A DNA stretch of 64,000 nt. Source: Phorcus lineatus (lineage: Eukaryota > Mollusca > Gastropoda > Trochida > Trochidae). Below the pieces are notes generated by a model. It was not told the origin of the DNA. It ran no database searches and worked only from the letters and a program-made list of their open reading frames with translations. Shown here piece after piece: positions 23,100-35,512 of this stretch (position 1 is its first letter; the number at the start of each line of letters is the position of its first letter). Made by a program: the position numbers and the translations under genes. The stretch lies in NCBI GenBank assembly GCA_921293015.1, contig OV121096.1:8993000-9056999 (forward strand), in the 5' to 3' direction.

Positions 23100-24280
23100 A
23101 ATTTCTTTAGTTACTTAATGTATTGTTAAATAATAAGACTATGTGTTGAAGTTCGGCCTTGTTTAATCCACGTTTAACTATTTAAATACATTAACGCAAT
23201 CAATGTTTCGTAGATAGAAAGCTCAGCTAATGCATATCACTCAATTTTGCTTACGATTTTCACTCAGATAATCTACAATATAAGTTATTTTGAAATTGTG
23301 TAAGCGGTTAACAATATCAAATAAATGAAAAACAAAATATATGTGTAATCTATTTTGTAATATATTCAAATTAATTCTTTAAGTATTCCCTTTTATGAAT
23401 TTATCAAAGAACGGGCGTTAAGTCAAGGGTCAGTATAAAATGTTCCTTACCCCAGCCTCAGAATTAATCTTTGTTTTATTTTCATTATACACAGCTTATT
23501 GATATGAAGTCTAAGCAACCAAAACCTTACTTAGTCTTTGGTGTCCATTGATTAATAATCAGGTGATATCATATACATAACTATATCTAACATACAATAG
23601 TCCTGCTTCATGACTGTGTATATAAAGGAGCCTTTAATCCAGTCTAGGTCCACATTCAGCAAGTCTAGATTGAATGAATACACAAATGAAATTAGGAGCC
23701 CAAAGAAAAAAATATTATGGATAAAGGAACTTTTAAATTATGAAAATTTTTCATAGACTAAATTTTGGTCTAAACATACAAGTCAGATTGATTAGTATGT
23801 TCACTGGAATGTTACTTTATTTATTTGATGAGTATACAAGGTACAACTGATACAACTGTTATATAATGTCCATGTTCTGATTATTACGTCACCAATACTC
23901 AATAGGTCTATAAATCAACAGGTTGTCACCATGTGACTATAAGTCAAACACAACCAGATGTCATGGTCGAGATATATCCCCTAAAATGTCAAAAAAATTT
24001 GAGGTATTATATATCTTATCAATTCATGATTTTTCTATGTCTGTTTTAAAATAAACTATTCCTTAATTTTATTTTGCTAAATTATATACCATTTGCAAAG
24101 TTGTAAATAATTAAAGAAGGAATCTGTTCAAGCAAAAACAAAAAATCAACATATTTTACTAATACACAAAATTTAAAGGAATTGTTTCAAAACACGTTTG
24201 TGATCATTAATTAAATTCCAAACAGTATAGGTAGAGAAGACAGAAATAAAAAAACGACCATAACAGACAACATTAATTCT
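23100..24280. other. Upstream DNA of the PLA2-like gene; no element resolved
   Basis: This AT-rich stretch must hold the 5' UTR and promoter of the minus-strand PLA2-like gene unless upstream noncoding exons lie further right. I could not identify a TATA box or initiator with confidence. Confidence 0.35.
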
Positions 24281-24290
24281 TGCATTGAGT

Positions 24291-24420
24291 GTTACTTCAA
24301 TTAGTGAAAGGCGACTTTTATGGCGTTATCGCATGACGGATGTGCCCAGATCGAGGTAAAAAGCTTCGTTCAATACGCGACCTCCCTTCTCATTGGCCCA
24401 TTTAAAAAAAACAACAAATG
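24291..24420 (+). repeat. Dispersed repeat, copy also at 54811-54990
   Basis: TTACTTCAATTAGTGAAAGGCGA, then CCAGATCGAGGT, TTCGTTCAATA and CCCTTCTCATTGG, occur in the same order and orientation at 54811 onwards, where an extra ~60 bases are inserted. The family is unidentified and noncoding. Confidence 0.75.
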
Positions 24421-25239
24421 CATAGCGGTCAACTGAGCTATGCACAGGACCACGTGCCACCACGTTTTATGAAAATTTATCTGAATTCCCTCATTCTACT
24501 CGGGTTAAATATAAATATGTAAAGTTCATAGACATATATATGATATGAATATATACAAATCCTTAGTTGTGATAACTGACCAGTTACTTTAATGCGCTCG
24601 AGTCAAATACTGTTCATCATTCACAACAATCTCTCTCCTGACGTTTGCGATAATTTTCAGAATTTTACGTGCGTACAAGCCCTCAATATCAAGATTCAAA
24701 CGTGGTCTCGCTCTGAAAGACTAATTAGTTTGATTTAGTTGCTTTTCAAAAGTAAGTATAACCTTACCAGTTATTAGCAGGTCAGACTCAACAATAACCC
24801 TAGGTGAAAGTTGACGTTTGTTTTGTCAACTGAATCTTTCCCTCAGCACAATGCAGATTAGACTCCTCAAGTCAGGTATTATCCTTAAGTACTCCCGGTA
24901 CGATGTGGCAGGTATTTCTGAAGCCCTTTATATGTCGTGTGAACACGTCACACCTTTATCTCTAAGAACAGGTGCCCGTTTCGTATCTCAAAGTCATTTC
25001 ACTAAGCTGTTAACATAGCTAACTCATTATCTTTATCAACTGCATAGGCGAATCTACGGAAGGGAAGTGGGTTTTGGGTTGTAGGTGAATTTTTAAAAAA
25101 ATTTAAAAGTCGACCTCCCCCCTTTCCTATTTGTTAATAGCTTTTTTTACTTTAATATTAATAAATTAAAAAATAAATATATCTGAATTTTATAAGAATA
25201 CTATTTGAGTGTTCTTTTCTTAGTTGAAACATGCTGTCT

Positions 25240-26070
25240 AGCAATGCTTTTTGGAAAATGTTCCATACATGTTCTATTGGATTAAGATCCGGCTAAGGAG
25301 CAGGCCATTCCATCTGCTCAATTGATTCAATATGATGGTACTGTTCCACCACCCTTGCTCGATGTGTACGGGCACTGTCGTCCATAAATATGAAGCTATC
25401 CCAAGCGTAAGGTTTGACGTATACATCCAAGATATCATTCCTGTAACGAATACCACTCATGGTGCAATTCTCAAGGTCTTTCTATCCCAGCTAGGTCCAC
25501 CCTATGCCATGAACGAACCTCCTCAATATCTTTCAATTTCAGCAAAGTTACCATCTGTCAAACATTGCCCTATCTTCTCCAAACTCTCGCCCGTCTTTCA
25601 TTTTAGTCGAGGCGGAAGTTAGAATCATCCGTGAACAACACAGGCCTCTAGTCATAAGCAGTCGAATCGACATGCTTAGCAGCCCAGTGTAAGTAGTGTA
25701 ATTATTTTTATTATTATCATTATGTATGGAATCGTTAACCCCCCACGTGGTACGGAGATCTTATCTCATCGTTGATGATCTTTCACTACCTACTACATGT
25801 CGTCTGACAGCAGAACCATATGATTGGAAGCGATTCAAAGCCATGTTGATAACACTGAAGTTTGCCCCTCTTTGCAACATTCCCATTCCTCAAGACAATT
25901 ATTCCGTGGACAAATGTCGCTTACGACATCGTGGATTCACCATTTCGTCCAAATGAAACACCAGGTGTTTTACAAACACACATGTCAGTTAATAGATTCA
26001 TATGTACAGTAATATTAACTTCTTAAAATTAAAAGTATGATGGAGTCCTAAGTAAAAGTTTAACAGTATA
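25240..26070 (-). mobile_element. Truncated Tc1/mariner copy, same family as 4050-5452
   Basis: Read on the minus strand, the right end begins TATACTGTTAAACTTTTAC, close to the terminal repeats of the 4050-5452 element. Broken transposase follows, ending around 25290 with the equivalent of PDLNPIEH. The left inverted repeat is missing or beyond recognition. The copy is inactive. Confidence 0.75.
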
Positions 26071-26205
26071 TTATTGCAGGGAGAAATCCTGCAATAATAT
26101 TAAGGCTTAACATTGTGGTGAAACCTGCGGGCATTAGCTGGAACTAGTAAACTATGGGTGGTACTGCACTGAAGTTCAGTTAAACATTGCACCGAAAACA
26201 GGAAA
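26071..26205 (-). mobile_element. SINE fragment (no tRNA head)
   Basis: It matches the body of the SINE family at 60743: TTATTGCAGGGAGAAA, GTGGTGAAACCTGCGGGCAT, GGAACTAG and GTACTGCACTGAA. The tRNA-like promoter part is absent. Confidence 0.75.
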
Positions 26206-26226
26206 GATAAGCTTGTCAGTAGATTA

Positions 26227-26340
26227 AGGTGAGGTGAGGTGACATGGGGTATTTCACTTAAATCGCGGCCGCTAGTATTATTACAGGGAGAAAGCCCCCA
26301 AAACCACTGTGGCTATGCATTGCGGTGAAACCAGCCAGCA
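26227..26340 (-). mobile_element. SINE tail/body fragment
   Basis: GGTGAGGTGAGGTGA, then TTTCACTT, CGGCCGCTAGTATTATT and GCATTGCGGTGAAACC, correspond to the tail and central body of the same SINE family as the preceding fragment, in the same orientation. Confidence 0.75.
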
Positions 26341-26454
26341 GATAAGAGATATTATGATAGCTATAATAGCATAAATTCAATTATATTTTCCATTTTTGCC
26401 TTATAAATGACATTAGTTTTATCAACAAATATACATTTTTAAACGTTTACCCAT

Positions 26455-26700
26455 CCTTTCCCCACAAAGGTAGGTCCGTTATAAATACCTTTATAACATC
26501 TACATGTCTAAATACGTAGGTTTCTCGGGCACGAAATGTAGAACAATGACTGGATGCAATCAAAGTTAGTTGTGCAGTCAGTGACGCCGTTTCAAAAGTT
26601 ATCATTTAAATCTGATAAGTTATTTCCGGAAGCTTTACAAAAGCCAAACTTTATTCGAATATTCACCTTTCACTTTGAGTCCTCTTCACAGAACACTTAC
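26455..26700. repeat. Dispersed repeat, inverted copy at 48360-48640
   Basis: CCCCACAAAGGTAGGTCCGT at the left and GACGCCGTTTCAAAAGTTATC, CACTTTGAGTCCTCTTCACAG further right match the reverse complement of 48360-48640 in the same order at roughly 75% similarity by eye. A fragment with GACGGAGCTACCTCTTTTGG also lies at 29262-29310. Confidence 0.65.
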
Positions 26701-29700
26701 GCCCCATTTTGCGACTGAATCATTGCACAGGCCAATGTGACAAGAAATATGTTATTCGTGCATTCGGTGCTGAAACATTGCCAGGTAGTTGAAGGTTCTA
26801 TATTGTCCCGCTAGGGGAAACTTCCGGAAGACCGATAAATCTTTGTATTAAAGATCGGGTGAAATGCCCTATGGTCGATTTCGGAATTCGCTAAAAGGGA
26901 TTGCAATTTGACGTGGACTCAACTTTAAATTTCTGAAATCGGCCGCTAAACAACATAAATACGGCTTTGTAATTAAATTGCCTAATTACGACCGGCGAGC
27001 AGAACCTGAAAGGCCCTGTGGTCACTGAAGCGTGAATCTTTCGTGACGTGCTAGTTGGCATATCATCATTCGCTCGTTATGTAAAACAACACTAGCCGAT
27101 AGTAAATCTCGCAGTTAAACCGTTGGTTATACCTACTAAACGTTATCCAAACAACTCAAACCTTAAAGGAATCTATTGTTTAATTCATTGTCTCGAAATT
27201 TCTATTTTTGCAAGCGCAAGACCCTGATTAAATACTATGCTGTGTGCACTTTCCTACGGAATGTTTTTAAAAGTCACGACCCTGCGCCATGTTGTCAAAG
27301 TTATAAGATTGCGCTAACGCGTGAGATCCCGGAAGTATTTCTTACATTAACTATGCTCACTTATTGGACATTATATTGAGGGATGCACCGGCATCCTTAT
27401 TCTCATAGAAATATAACCTTTATTAAGTATTAACGCATAATGTCCTACAGGGATTCAGAAAGTGAGATATCATTATCTATGGAATGTGTCTCATCATGTT
27501 CAGAATCGCTAATTTCAATTGACGGGTCCGATACTTTTCCTTACTTATATAAGCCAAATGACAGTTAGAGTGGCACAGAAATAGAAGAGACGACAAGCAA
27601 TCAAAACGGAGACAGATTGAACAACATCGACCGGTATGAATTTCTTTTGGCATTTTCAATTTAATTTTTAGGCTATTACAACAAAACTAAGAATTTACTA
27701 TTAATGCTAAATTGCATTGGACTGATTATTTAAAAAAAGAATTCTCCATTATATTTATATATTTTTTCAGTAAAAAGAAAATGAAATTGAATGTATTATT
27801 GACCATGGATTATTTGAAAATGATATCCATATTTTTATGTATTTTGGCGTTCACACAATTTTCTAAATGTAATGTAGGCATGTAGTGTATGATGAATGAG
27901 ACATTATTGTTGATATCGTCGTAAGAATAGCTAAGTGGAAGTCAAATCCTATCACATTTGTAGGTCATACATCATAAATGTACATCCAAAGATAATTTCC
28001 TGGGTCCCGTTGCACAAAACTCTTAGTTAGCCTTAAGTCACTAAGGTTAACCTTAAAGTTAAGTTGTTCATCAATTACGACGTCTGCCAAATGTTGTCAC
28101 AACAATCAAATTGGTTTAACTAGTTTGTTTGTCATTTATGACAAACAGGTGGCCGTTATGTAATCCTATCGCATTCAATTTCAATTCTTGATTTAATGGT
28201 CTCTAATTATACCTTTTGAATTTTAACGCCTTGGACCCGCCAAGCGGAATATATGTCCTGTCATAATGGCGTAACACTTGGCATTCGACTGGTACTTAGT
28301 TTATTGTCACGGCGTCCAGTCATTTTGAACCAATGAACTTGTAGAATATATATTCAACCAATAAATTAAGAGAAGGAGAATTGGCTCATGCACTTCTACG
28401 GACGATGACACACATTTTAAAAAGTACATCCTGAATAACGGGAACCAACATTCTTTAGGATTATGTACATAGGATGTTTCTAACGCTTGCGCCAGGTATG
28501 TTTTCATGTCATTTGTTGTTAAATTCAAAGACAGAGATATTGCAACACGGTGTGAGATGTTATACTAGATAAGAATATGATATGTGTTAGTTAAATACAA
28601 ACGAATCATCTAATATCTACTAAGTTGTCATGAAAGTGAAGTGAAACAAAATTATCTTTTCTATAGTCATTAAAAAAGTTTCTACATTGTCTCCCGTTTA
28701 TTACAAAAACCTTGATTTTTTCGAGACAATTTATAACTTCATATCGATAAATACATGTTGTAACACTACGTGATCTCCCATTGTAATTAGATCTCTCACC
28801 GACCAAGTTCTTCACCTTTTTGATATAAACCCACCAAAGAAAACCGCGTCCAAGGAGTGTCACAGTCCAGTAAGATGGATTTGACGACTGAGAGGGAAAG
28901 TTGATATCATGAAGCCGTTATATATCGTATTTTGGAATTCTTTCGGTCATGCTATTGCCTCTATTTTGCTGTTGAATTAGCTTAAAAATACAGAGAAAAT
29001 CAAAGGGCTGGACTTTCAGCTGCCCACTAGCACGTCACACACTGGGCGTGGCTTCGAGTCATGCTTCGGTGATTTTGTGTAAGCGTTCGCCAGTCTCATT
29101 AGGCGGCTATCCAAAACAGGGTTATAAAAGGTCTCCTAGTAGTCGAATTAAAGCGTATATTTTCTCATTTTTTGGCTCTATTGATTCATATAAGTGAAGC
29201 GAATACAGATACTAATTTGTAATAATCAAATTCATGCGTTACTTCTCCTCTTTAAGACAGAGGTTGTATGGAAATTAGTGACGGAGCTACCTCTTTTGGG
29301 AGTGAATGACGTTAACATGACATTCTATTTGTATTCATGTAGTGATGTACTTATGAAGATAAAGTTTTTGACAATTGATCAACAATAGTTTGAATATGAG
29401 AATTAACACTTCAAGTCGGGTTTATTTTATTCAGCCTGCAAAGCATTTCGTATATAAGGAGCTTGATTTATTGATATCGATGGGAATTACATCAAATGAC
29501 GAATACTTTTAGTAGTCCTGTAGAGTATAACACGTTTCTAAAAGAGACATAGATTTACTCAGTATATAAGGTCATGGACAATATCAAAATACAATTTAAT
29601 ACAAGTGTCTAGCCCGATTGACATTGTGACATTGAGAACCACTAAATGCGTAACGTGGTTTGCGTTGACATCAGCACAGTTTGCTAACAGCTTGCGTATT

Positions 29701-30090
29701 GATGTGGTACGTTGTGCAGTGTGTTGTCTGAGCTAGGACATGTCGCAGATTTTTGGTCGGCAATGCCAAGAAATGTCACAAATGTCACTCATTATTCGCG
29801 CTTATTTCCCGCGATGGTACTCACAGTCACCAAGAAGGTACGCACTTATGTGTACCAGAGCGTACCACGATTTCGTGGAAGTGTCAATGGGGCATTTGTG
29901 GTTTACATGGCAATAGATATGGCTGCGCATGCTCCTTTACTCAACAGTATATGCAGAATGTAGGTTTTTACATCTGCGTTTTACCAACGGTTTACTTACT
30001 ATATCAATTTTCTGTGGTCTCACTTTCCTGTGGTCTCGTTATACAACACGCTCATAACTTCAGTGAATATCTGGTCAAGTTTGAATGTTA
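26700..30090. other. Intergenic DNA without recognised genes
   Basis: There is no domain-bearing exon. A MITE-like fragment lies at 28003-28085 (CCCGTTGCACAAAACTCTTAG and following TTAACC-rich sequence). A plus-strand frame near 29753-30097 is Cys-rich at first sight but shows no consistent family pattern. Confidence 0.35.
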
Positions 30091-30336
30091 TATCTGAATA
30101 AAGTTTGAGGAAAAATGATAACTTGCAACCATGCATTAAATAAACAATTTCAACAATATAATTATGGCTTATATGGTTAAAATTCCAACCAGGATAAAAG
30201 TAACATGGTGAGTAATAATGATATCTTGCATGTGAGATGCAAGTACTTTCAATGATATGTTACATATATTGATGATTTTTCATACTGTATGCAAGATGAT
30301 AAATAATAACTCACACATATATGACATAAAAGTGAC

Positions 30337-30342
30337 TTTATT
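30337..30342 (-). terminator. Candidate polyadenylation signal AATAAA
   Basis: On the minus strand AATAAA occurs here, downstream of the glycosyltransferase-like gene. If used, the gene would have a 3' untranslated region of about 5.2 kb containing two SINEs. Other AATAAA motifs occur closer to the stop, so this is only a candidate. Confidence 0.15.
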
Positions 30343-30984
30343 AATACAGCTCCCTTGGGGAAAAAACAATTTAGGTTCCATTTGATTTAATTAACATGGC
30401 AAGTGATGATAAGTATATATGCTTAGTATATAAACCAACAAGCAAAACAAAAACAACAATCTACAATCTCGTATAACTGCAAGTCAAAGTAAAAGAAAGC
30501 TAAAATAAAATACATGAAAACATGAATATATATTAAAAAAAACATTTTAAAAATAAATCTTATGACTACAATAATTTCCAAACAAGCAATACGGTGACCA
30601 GGTTACCCTAATAAGACCAACTGTGCAATGCTGACAAAATTTTACCTGATAAAAGATATCTTTATATAGTTTCAATGACTTCATTATATCAGAAAAGGTT
30701 TAAAAAGTCTAAAAGAACTTGATTTTAACACTTAAAACATCTCAGCATTATTACGCTGCACCACTCCCAAAAGTACAAATTATGAAAATACAGAAATTTG
30801 TAAACAAATAACAAAAATTGCCTTAAATCAACTCTTTGCCTTTCTCAGCGGTATGAAAGACAAGTGCAAAGTATAAAAGAGGCAGTAGCACTTTTTATTG
30901 ATAAATAAATTGATCTGACGTTAACCAAAATAATGTTTACAGTTGCAAGAAAATTAAATCAAATCAAAATCAAAGATACCATTT

Positions 30985-31130
30985 CTATACCTCAATGATT
31001 AAAAGGTGTTGACACAAAAATGGCTGCCTGTAGTTTTTGTAAGATACTTGAATGCTTCCTTTACAACTACAGATGGTCTGGTTGAGCAATGAGATGTTCT
31101 GACCGTTTGAAAATAATACATTTTGCGGAA
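30985..31130. mobile_element. Diverged copy of the CCTCAAATGATTAAAA MITE
   Basis: CCTCAATGATTAAAAGGTGTT, AATGAGATGTTCTGACC and GAAAATAAT follow the same order as in the 44421-44620 element, with many substitutions. The right terminus is lost. Confidence 0.55.
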
Positions 31131-32119
31131 AGTTATGCTTTTTTGGTTTTACTAGTATATATAACCTTTGAATTAGACTATAAAAAACTCACAAATTGAT
31201 ATTAACAACAAATGAATACATTCTACAAACATCATTTAAAATAAATCAAAATAATACAACGAAGACTATTTCTGAATATTTTGATCCACTTCTGTTTATC
31301 ATGCTGAATAATGTAGATAAACAATATAAATAATGTCGTGGGCTCTGTAGATCATTAGTCTTTGATGAATCATAACCTAGAGACACAATGAATCCTTACT
31401 GCTCAAAGTATGTTTAAAAATCATTCCAGCATTCTAGTTCTTGGCCTTCCTTACAAGATAAAGATCTTTTCAATAAGTAAGACATTCTCTCAATAAATTT
31501 CACTTTTCAGGGTGCTGTATGAAAATGTTGAAAATGTGAAAAATTTATGGACGAAAATCACAAACCTATCTGACCTGAAAGGTCTGATGAGCTAAAAATA
31601 GATACACAAAAACAATATTCTTGAGGACTATCACTAACAACTTCATTAAAAGACATCTTATTATTTGGAATGACAAGAATAAAGATAAATACCATTTGCG
31701 ATGGCCCTTGGCTCTCCATATGTGCCCCTCAGCATGTTTTAAACTAATGAAAAATTTAACCTCCTCCTCTTAACTTAATCTTAGCAGACTTTTGTTGAAT
31801 CTTGCTCCTTCCTTGATAATTCAAGATTTACAACAAATGCAAATCAATTTTACATATATTATATTAAATGGAACACTTTCTTTCAGATCTGATATATCAA
31901 GACTTTTGTCCCATCAATTGAATTTTACGTTAAACCATTTAACTGTTTTAATGAAAAGAAGCCAAAACCTAAAATAAGATAAAAGCTAAAGCAAGTCTAT
32001 AAGAAGACTTAAGAGCTATTGAATAATATCTTTTTTTCTAATGAAAGATTTATTGATCAAATTTTATTTCAGATTCAATATCAGACTACATTAAAATGAG
32101 CGCCAAATCTTTTCAATTT

Positions 32120-33020
32120 CCCAAGTACTCTATGTTACAAGTGAGGCATTTTCTGGTCATGAAACACAGAATCCTGAATGGTTTCAGATTCTAATTGTTA
32201 CACTACATCAAAATAATTTCCAAATGGTTTCCATTTTATTTTGGCCCAGGGCGCTTGATATTCAAATACATTATATGATTATTATCATAATCATTCAAAT
32301 ATTTGATCATGATACTCAACATTTCAACACATTTTCTCTCCCAACAGAGTTTAATAAGCTCCTACCTTCCCAAGTACTCTCTGTCACAAGTGAGACATTT
32401 TCTGGTCTAGATGCAAAGAATCCTGAATGCTTGCTATCAGAACTTTTCCTGCATCAGCAACATTGTTTAAAGCAAATGTTTACTACTGTAAATGGAAAAA
32501 TGGAAATAAAAAAAACAAAACAAAACAAACATTGTTTAAAGCAGAGAATTTGGTCACTTCTTGTTACTGTTGCGCAAAGGATTTACACAAATCTCATGAG
32601 ACCGAAACCAGCTGAAATGTAAGACAACTTTAGATTGGATGAAAAATATGTAAAAAAGACTGTATGTGTGTAGCAAAGTTCATCCAAAGAAAATTCTAAA
32701 AGAACGAAGGAATATTGCACAAATATGTGCAAAATAGACAGAAAAAAGCTGACATTTTGGATTGGATTAAAATAAAAACAATATACCTTTGGCAAAGTTC
32801 ATGCCAAAACAATTCTAATAGAATAGGACAACCATATGTGCATAAAAGTCAGAAAGGAGCAAACAATTTTGGATTGAATTAAAATAAAGACAGTATATGT
32901 CATAAGTTCATTCAAAGATGATTTTTTTTTTTTTTAAAAAGCCAAAGTTTAAGACAATTTTGGATTGGATGAAAATGTCTGTATATGTCTTGCAAGTTCA
33001 TTTAAAGATGACTTTGAAAT
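32120..33020. repeat. Local duplications in AT-rich DNA
   Basis: CCCAAGTACTCTATGTTACAAG with TTTTCTGGTC and AGAATCCTGAATG at 32120-32180 is repeated at about 32370-32430. Further right, four diverged units beginning near 32623, 32750, 32863 and 32951 each carry TTTTGGATTGGAT(G/T)AAAAT and AAGTTCAT(T/C)CAAAG. Confidence 0.65.
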
Positions 33021-33693
33021 ATCCGAGGAATATGGCACACTTTTACAGAGGTTATGTGGGAAGAAATGACCTCAGTAAGCTGAGAGAATATTAAGGTATG
33101 ACATAGAAATATCACTTATAATTGGAAACACAACACATGTGTCTGACATGACAACACAAAACAATATCACAACCAAAACCTTGATTATAAGCAGTGTACA
33201 ATCAGCTGTGGCCCCGCCACCAAAATCCTTGTTAAAATCAGGTGGAGCTTGTTGAAAAATTGGTCGTCAACAAGCCCATTTGGCAGTGTGTGACTTTAGG
33301 TATTTCAAGTATCTAGACATTGCAGGGCTTGTCAAATTTTTTTAGTAAGTGGTTGATTTTTCAAACCACAAGCCCTGTCGGGACATCTAATATGATGGCT
33401 ATAAAATATCCTCGAACAATTAGACTAAATTCAGTTCACTATTGGGTTTTTCAAAAATCTTTCTAAAAATAAGTCTGTTATGACAGTTCCTATAATTGTC
33501 AATATTAATGTAAATATCCAATTCTTTTGATTATAAACATTTACAATGTACAATATTATGATAATAAAAAAGTTCAGATAAATCTTTTATTAGTTGAAAT
33601 ACAATGTCTTATAAAAATTATGATTAAGTATCAAAGCTCTTTCAAAGCTCTAGACAGCTATTTCATTAAAATGATACTGATAAATGTAACCAA

Positions 33694-33855
33694 GAGGTGA
33701 GGTGAGGTGATATTGGGTTTAACGTCGCTTTCAAGAGTATTTCACATACATCGGCGTTGCTGGTATTATTGCAGGGAGAAAGCCCGCAACACCATTATGG
33801 CTATGCATTGTGGTAAAACCTGCGAGCATCGACTGGATCTATCAAACCATGGCTG
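33694..33855 (-). mobile_element. SINE, truncated copy
   Basis: From GAGGTGAGGTGAGGTGA through GGGTTTAACGTCGC, TTTCAAG, TTATTGCAGGGAGAAAGC and GCATTGTGGTAAAACC to ACCATGGCTG: tail and body only. It abuts the next copy directly. Confidence 0.85.
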
Positions 33856-34170
33856 GTGAGGTGAAGTGATTTTGTTTTTAACACCGCTTTCAAGAGTATT
33901 TCACTAATATTGCGGTTGTAGTATCTTTTCAGGGAGAAAGCCTGCAACACCATTGTGGCTATACATTGCGGTAACACCTGCGAGCATCAGCTGGAACTAG
34001 CAAACAATGGCTGGTACTGCACTGAAACTCAGTATAGCATTGTACCCAAACCTTACTGAATCTAGACCAGTTCTCTACTGCAGACAAAGTTGCCAAGCCC
34101 CTGGCTGGTTTCGAACACCAAACCTCTTGCTCCGAAGAAGAATGTGCTAACCACTGCGCTATTCCGCCCC
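33856..34170 (-). mobile_element. tRNA-derived SINE, near full length
   Basis: The body is as in the other copies. It ends at the right with TGCTAACCACTGCGCTATTC, the reverse complement of a tRNA-like box A. The upstream TTTCGAACACC is a diverged box B complement. The promoter is therefore at the right and the element points left. It is tandem with a truncated copy. Confidence 0.87.
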
Positions 34171-35512
34171 CAACTTGATCAAGAAATGGTTGACTGGTTA
34201 TAGTTGACTGGCCATTCCTCTTGATAACTTATGCTGTGGTTATATCAAAAAAATTAACAAACATTAAATCCACTGAATATTATTACGTCTTAAAAGAACA
34301 CAAAGAACGCATATCACAGACTACATGATAAAAATCTCAAATAAGTTCATTAAAAAAAATATCAATCTAAAAAATCTAAAATTTAAAAGAACTGCTATTG
34401 TTCAGTAGGCCATTAAAGAGTAAAAGGTTTCACAAAATCATACCTATAGAATGAATGGATGGTATCAACATTAACAAGATTAACTATTCATTTCCTAAAC
34501 TCGAGAAATTTCTATAGTAAAACATTACACGTAAAGTGTTGCAAAAAACTTTTTCTCATAAAAGCTTAGAACATCAAATTCAACATGCAAATGGGTACCT
34601 GAACACAGGACCTACAGTCCAATATAATACGATGCACTTAGCAGCTGTCTTAAAAGTACAATTTCTTAAAGGTGATTGCACAGTAAATGATGAAAAATGC
34701 TCATTTTTATTACCATTTTAAGTGCAATTCACATGTGATAACTGATACGTAACTAAAATCTCTATAAAAATATTTGGTTTTACTGCCTTGTAAGTTCTCT
34801 GGGAGATAAAATTTTTTTTAAAAAAGGTAAAAATTTGGCTAGAATTGAACAGTGACGACAGTTTAAAACATGACCTTGTTATTTCTGTAAGGCAACATAT
34901 AAATTTTCAAAACAAACCTCTATCAATGTATGTTTAAATGTACACACTCAGGATAGATTATTAGATATGTTGCACATATATCCATTCAAATTATCTTTCA
35001 TTTGCTCATCATCATCAACGTTAATATATCTCATTAAAATCAGAGGTCATAACAGACATTTATCCATACACTGAGTATGACATAGCAGTAGTCATCATAG
35101 TCGTGAGAAACAATATATTTAACAAAATGTTTGACCAATTTTAAGGCAATCCCAATTTTGGAACCTATGGTGCAACATCAAACAGTACTGAATTCATCAA
35201 TACACTGTCCAATTAACCACAACAACATCACAATATGTGTCAACTATGCAAAGCACACAGATCTTTAACATGCCTGTTACCAGAATGAGATCATTTGACA
35301 TAGGTTCAGAACGGGGTTCACCAAAAGATGTCCTGTTGAAGAAAGCAAAATCATAATGCAACGGCAGATCCCAGGAGGGAGGGGTCCTCTTTCAGGAATT
35401 AAATTAATACACCCAAAAAAAGAAAAACAGGGTAGGGTAAACACTCCCTCCCACAACTTTTTAAAAAATCCTGGATCCATCAATGCATGATTTATGTTTT
35501 TAGCTGAGTTGA

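Noticed and set aside
29712..30097. Two overlapping frames, one with several Cys and His residues
   Set aside because: The Cys/His spacing does not match a zinc-finger pattern consistently and no neighbouring exon supports it.
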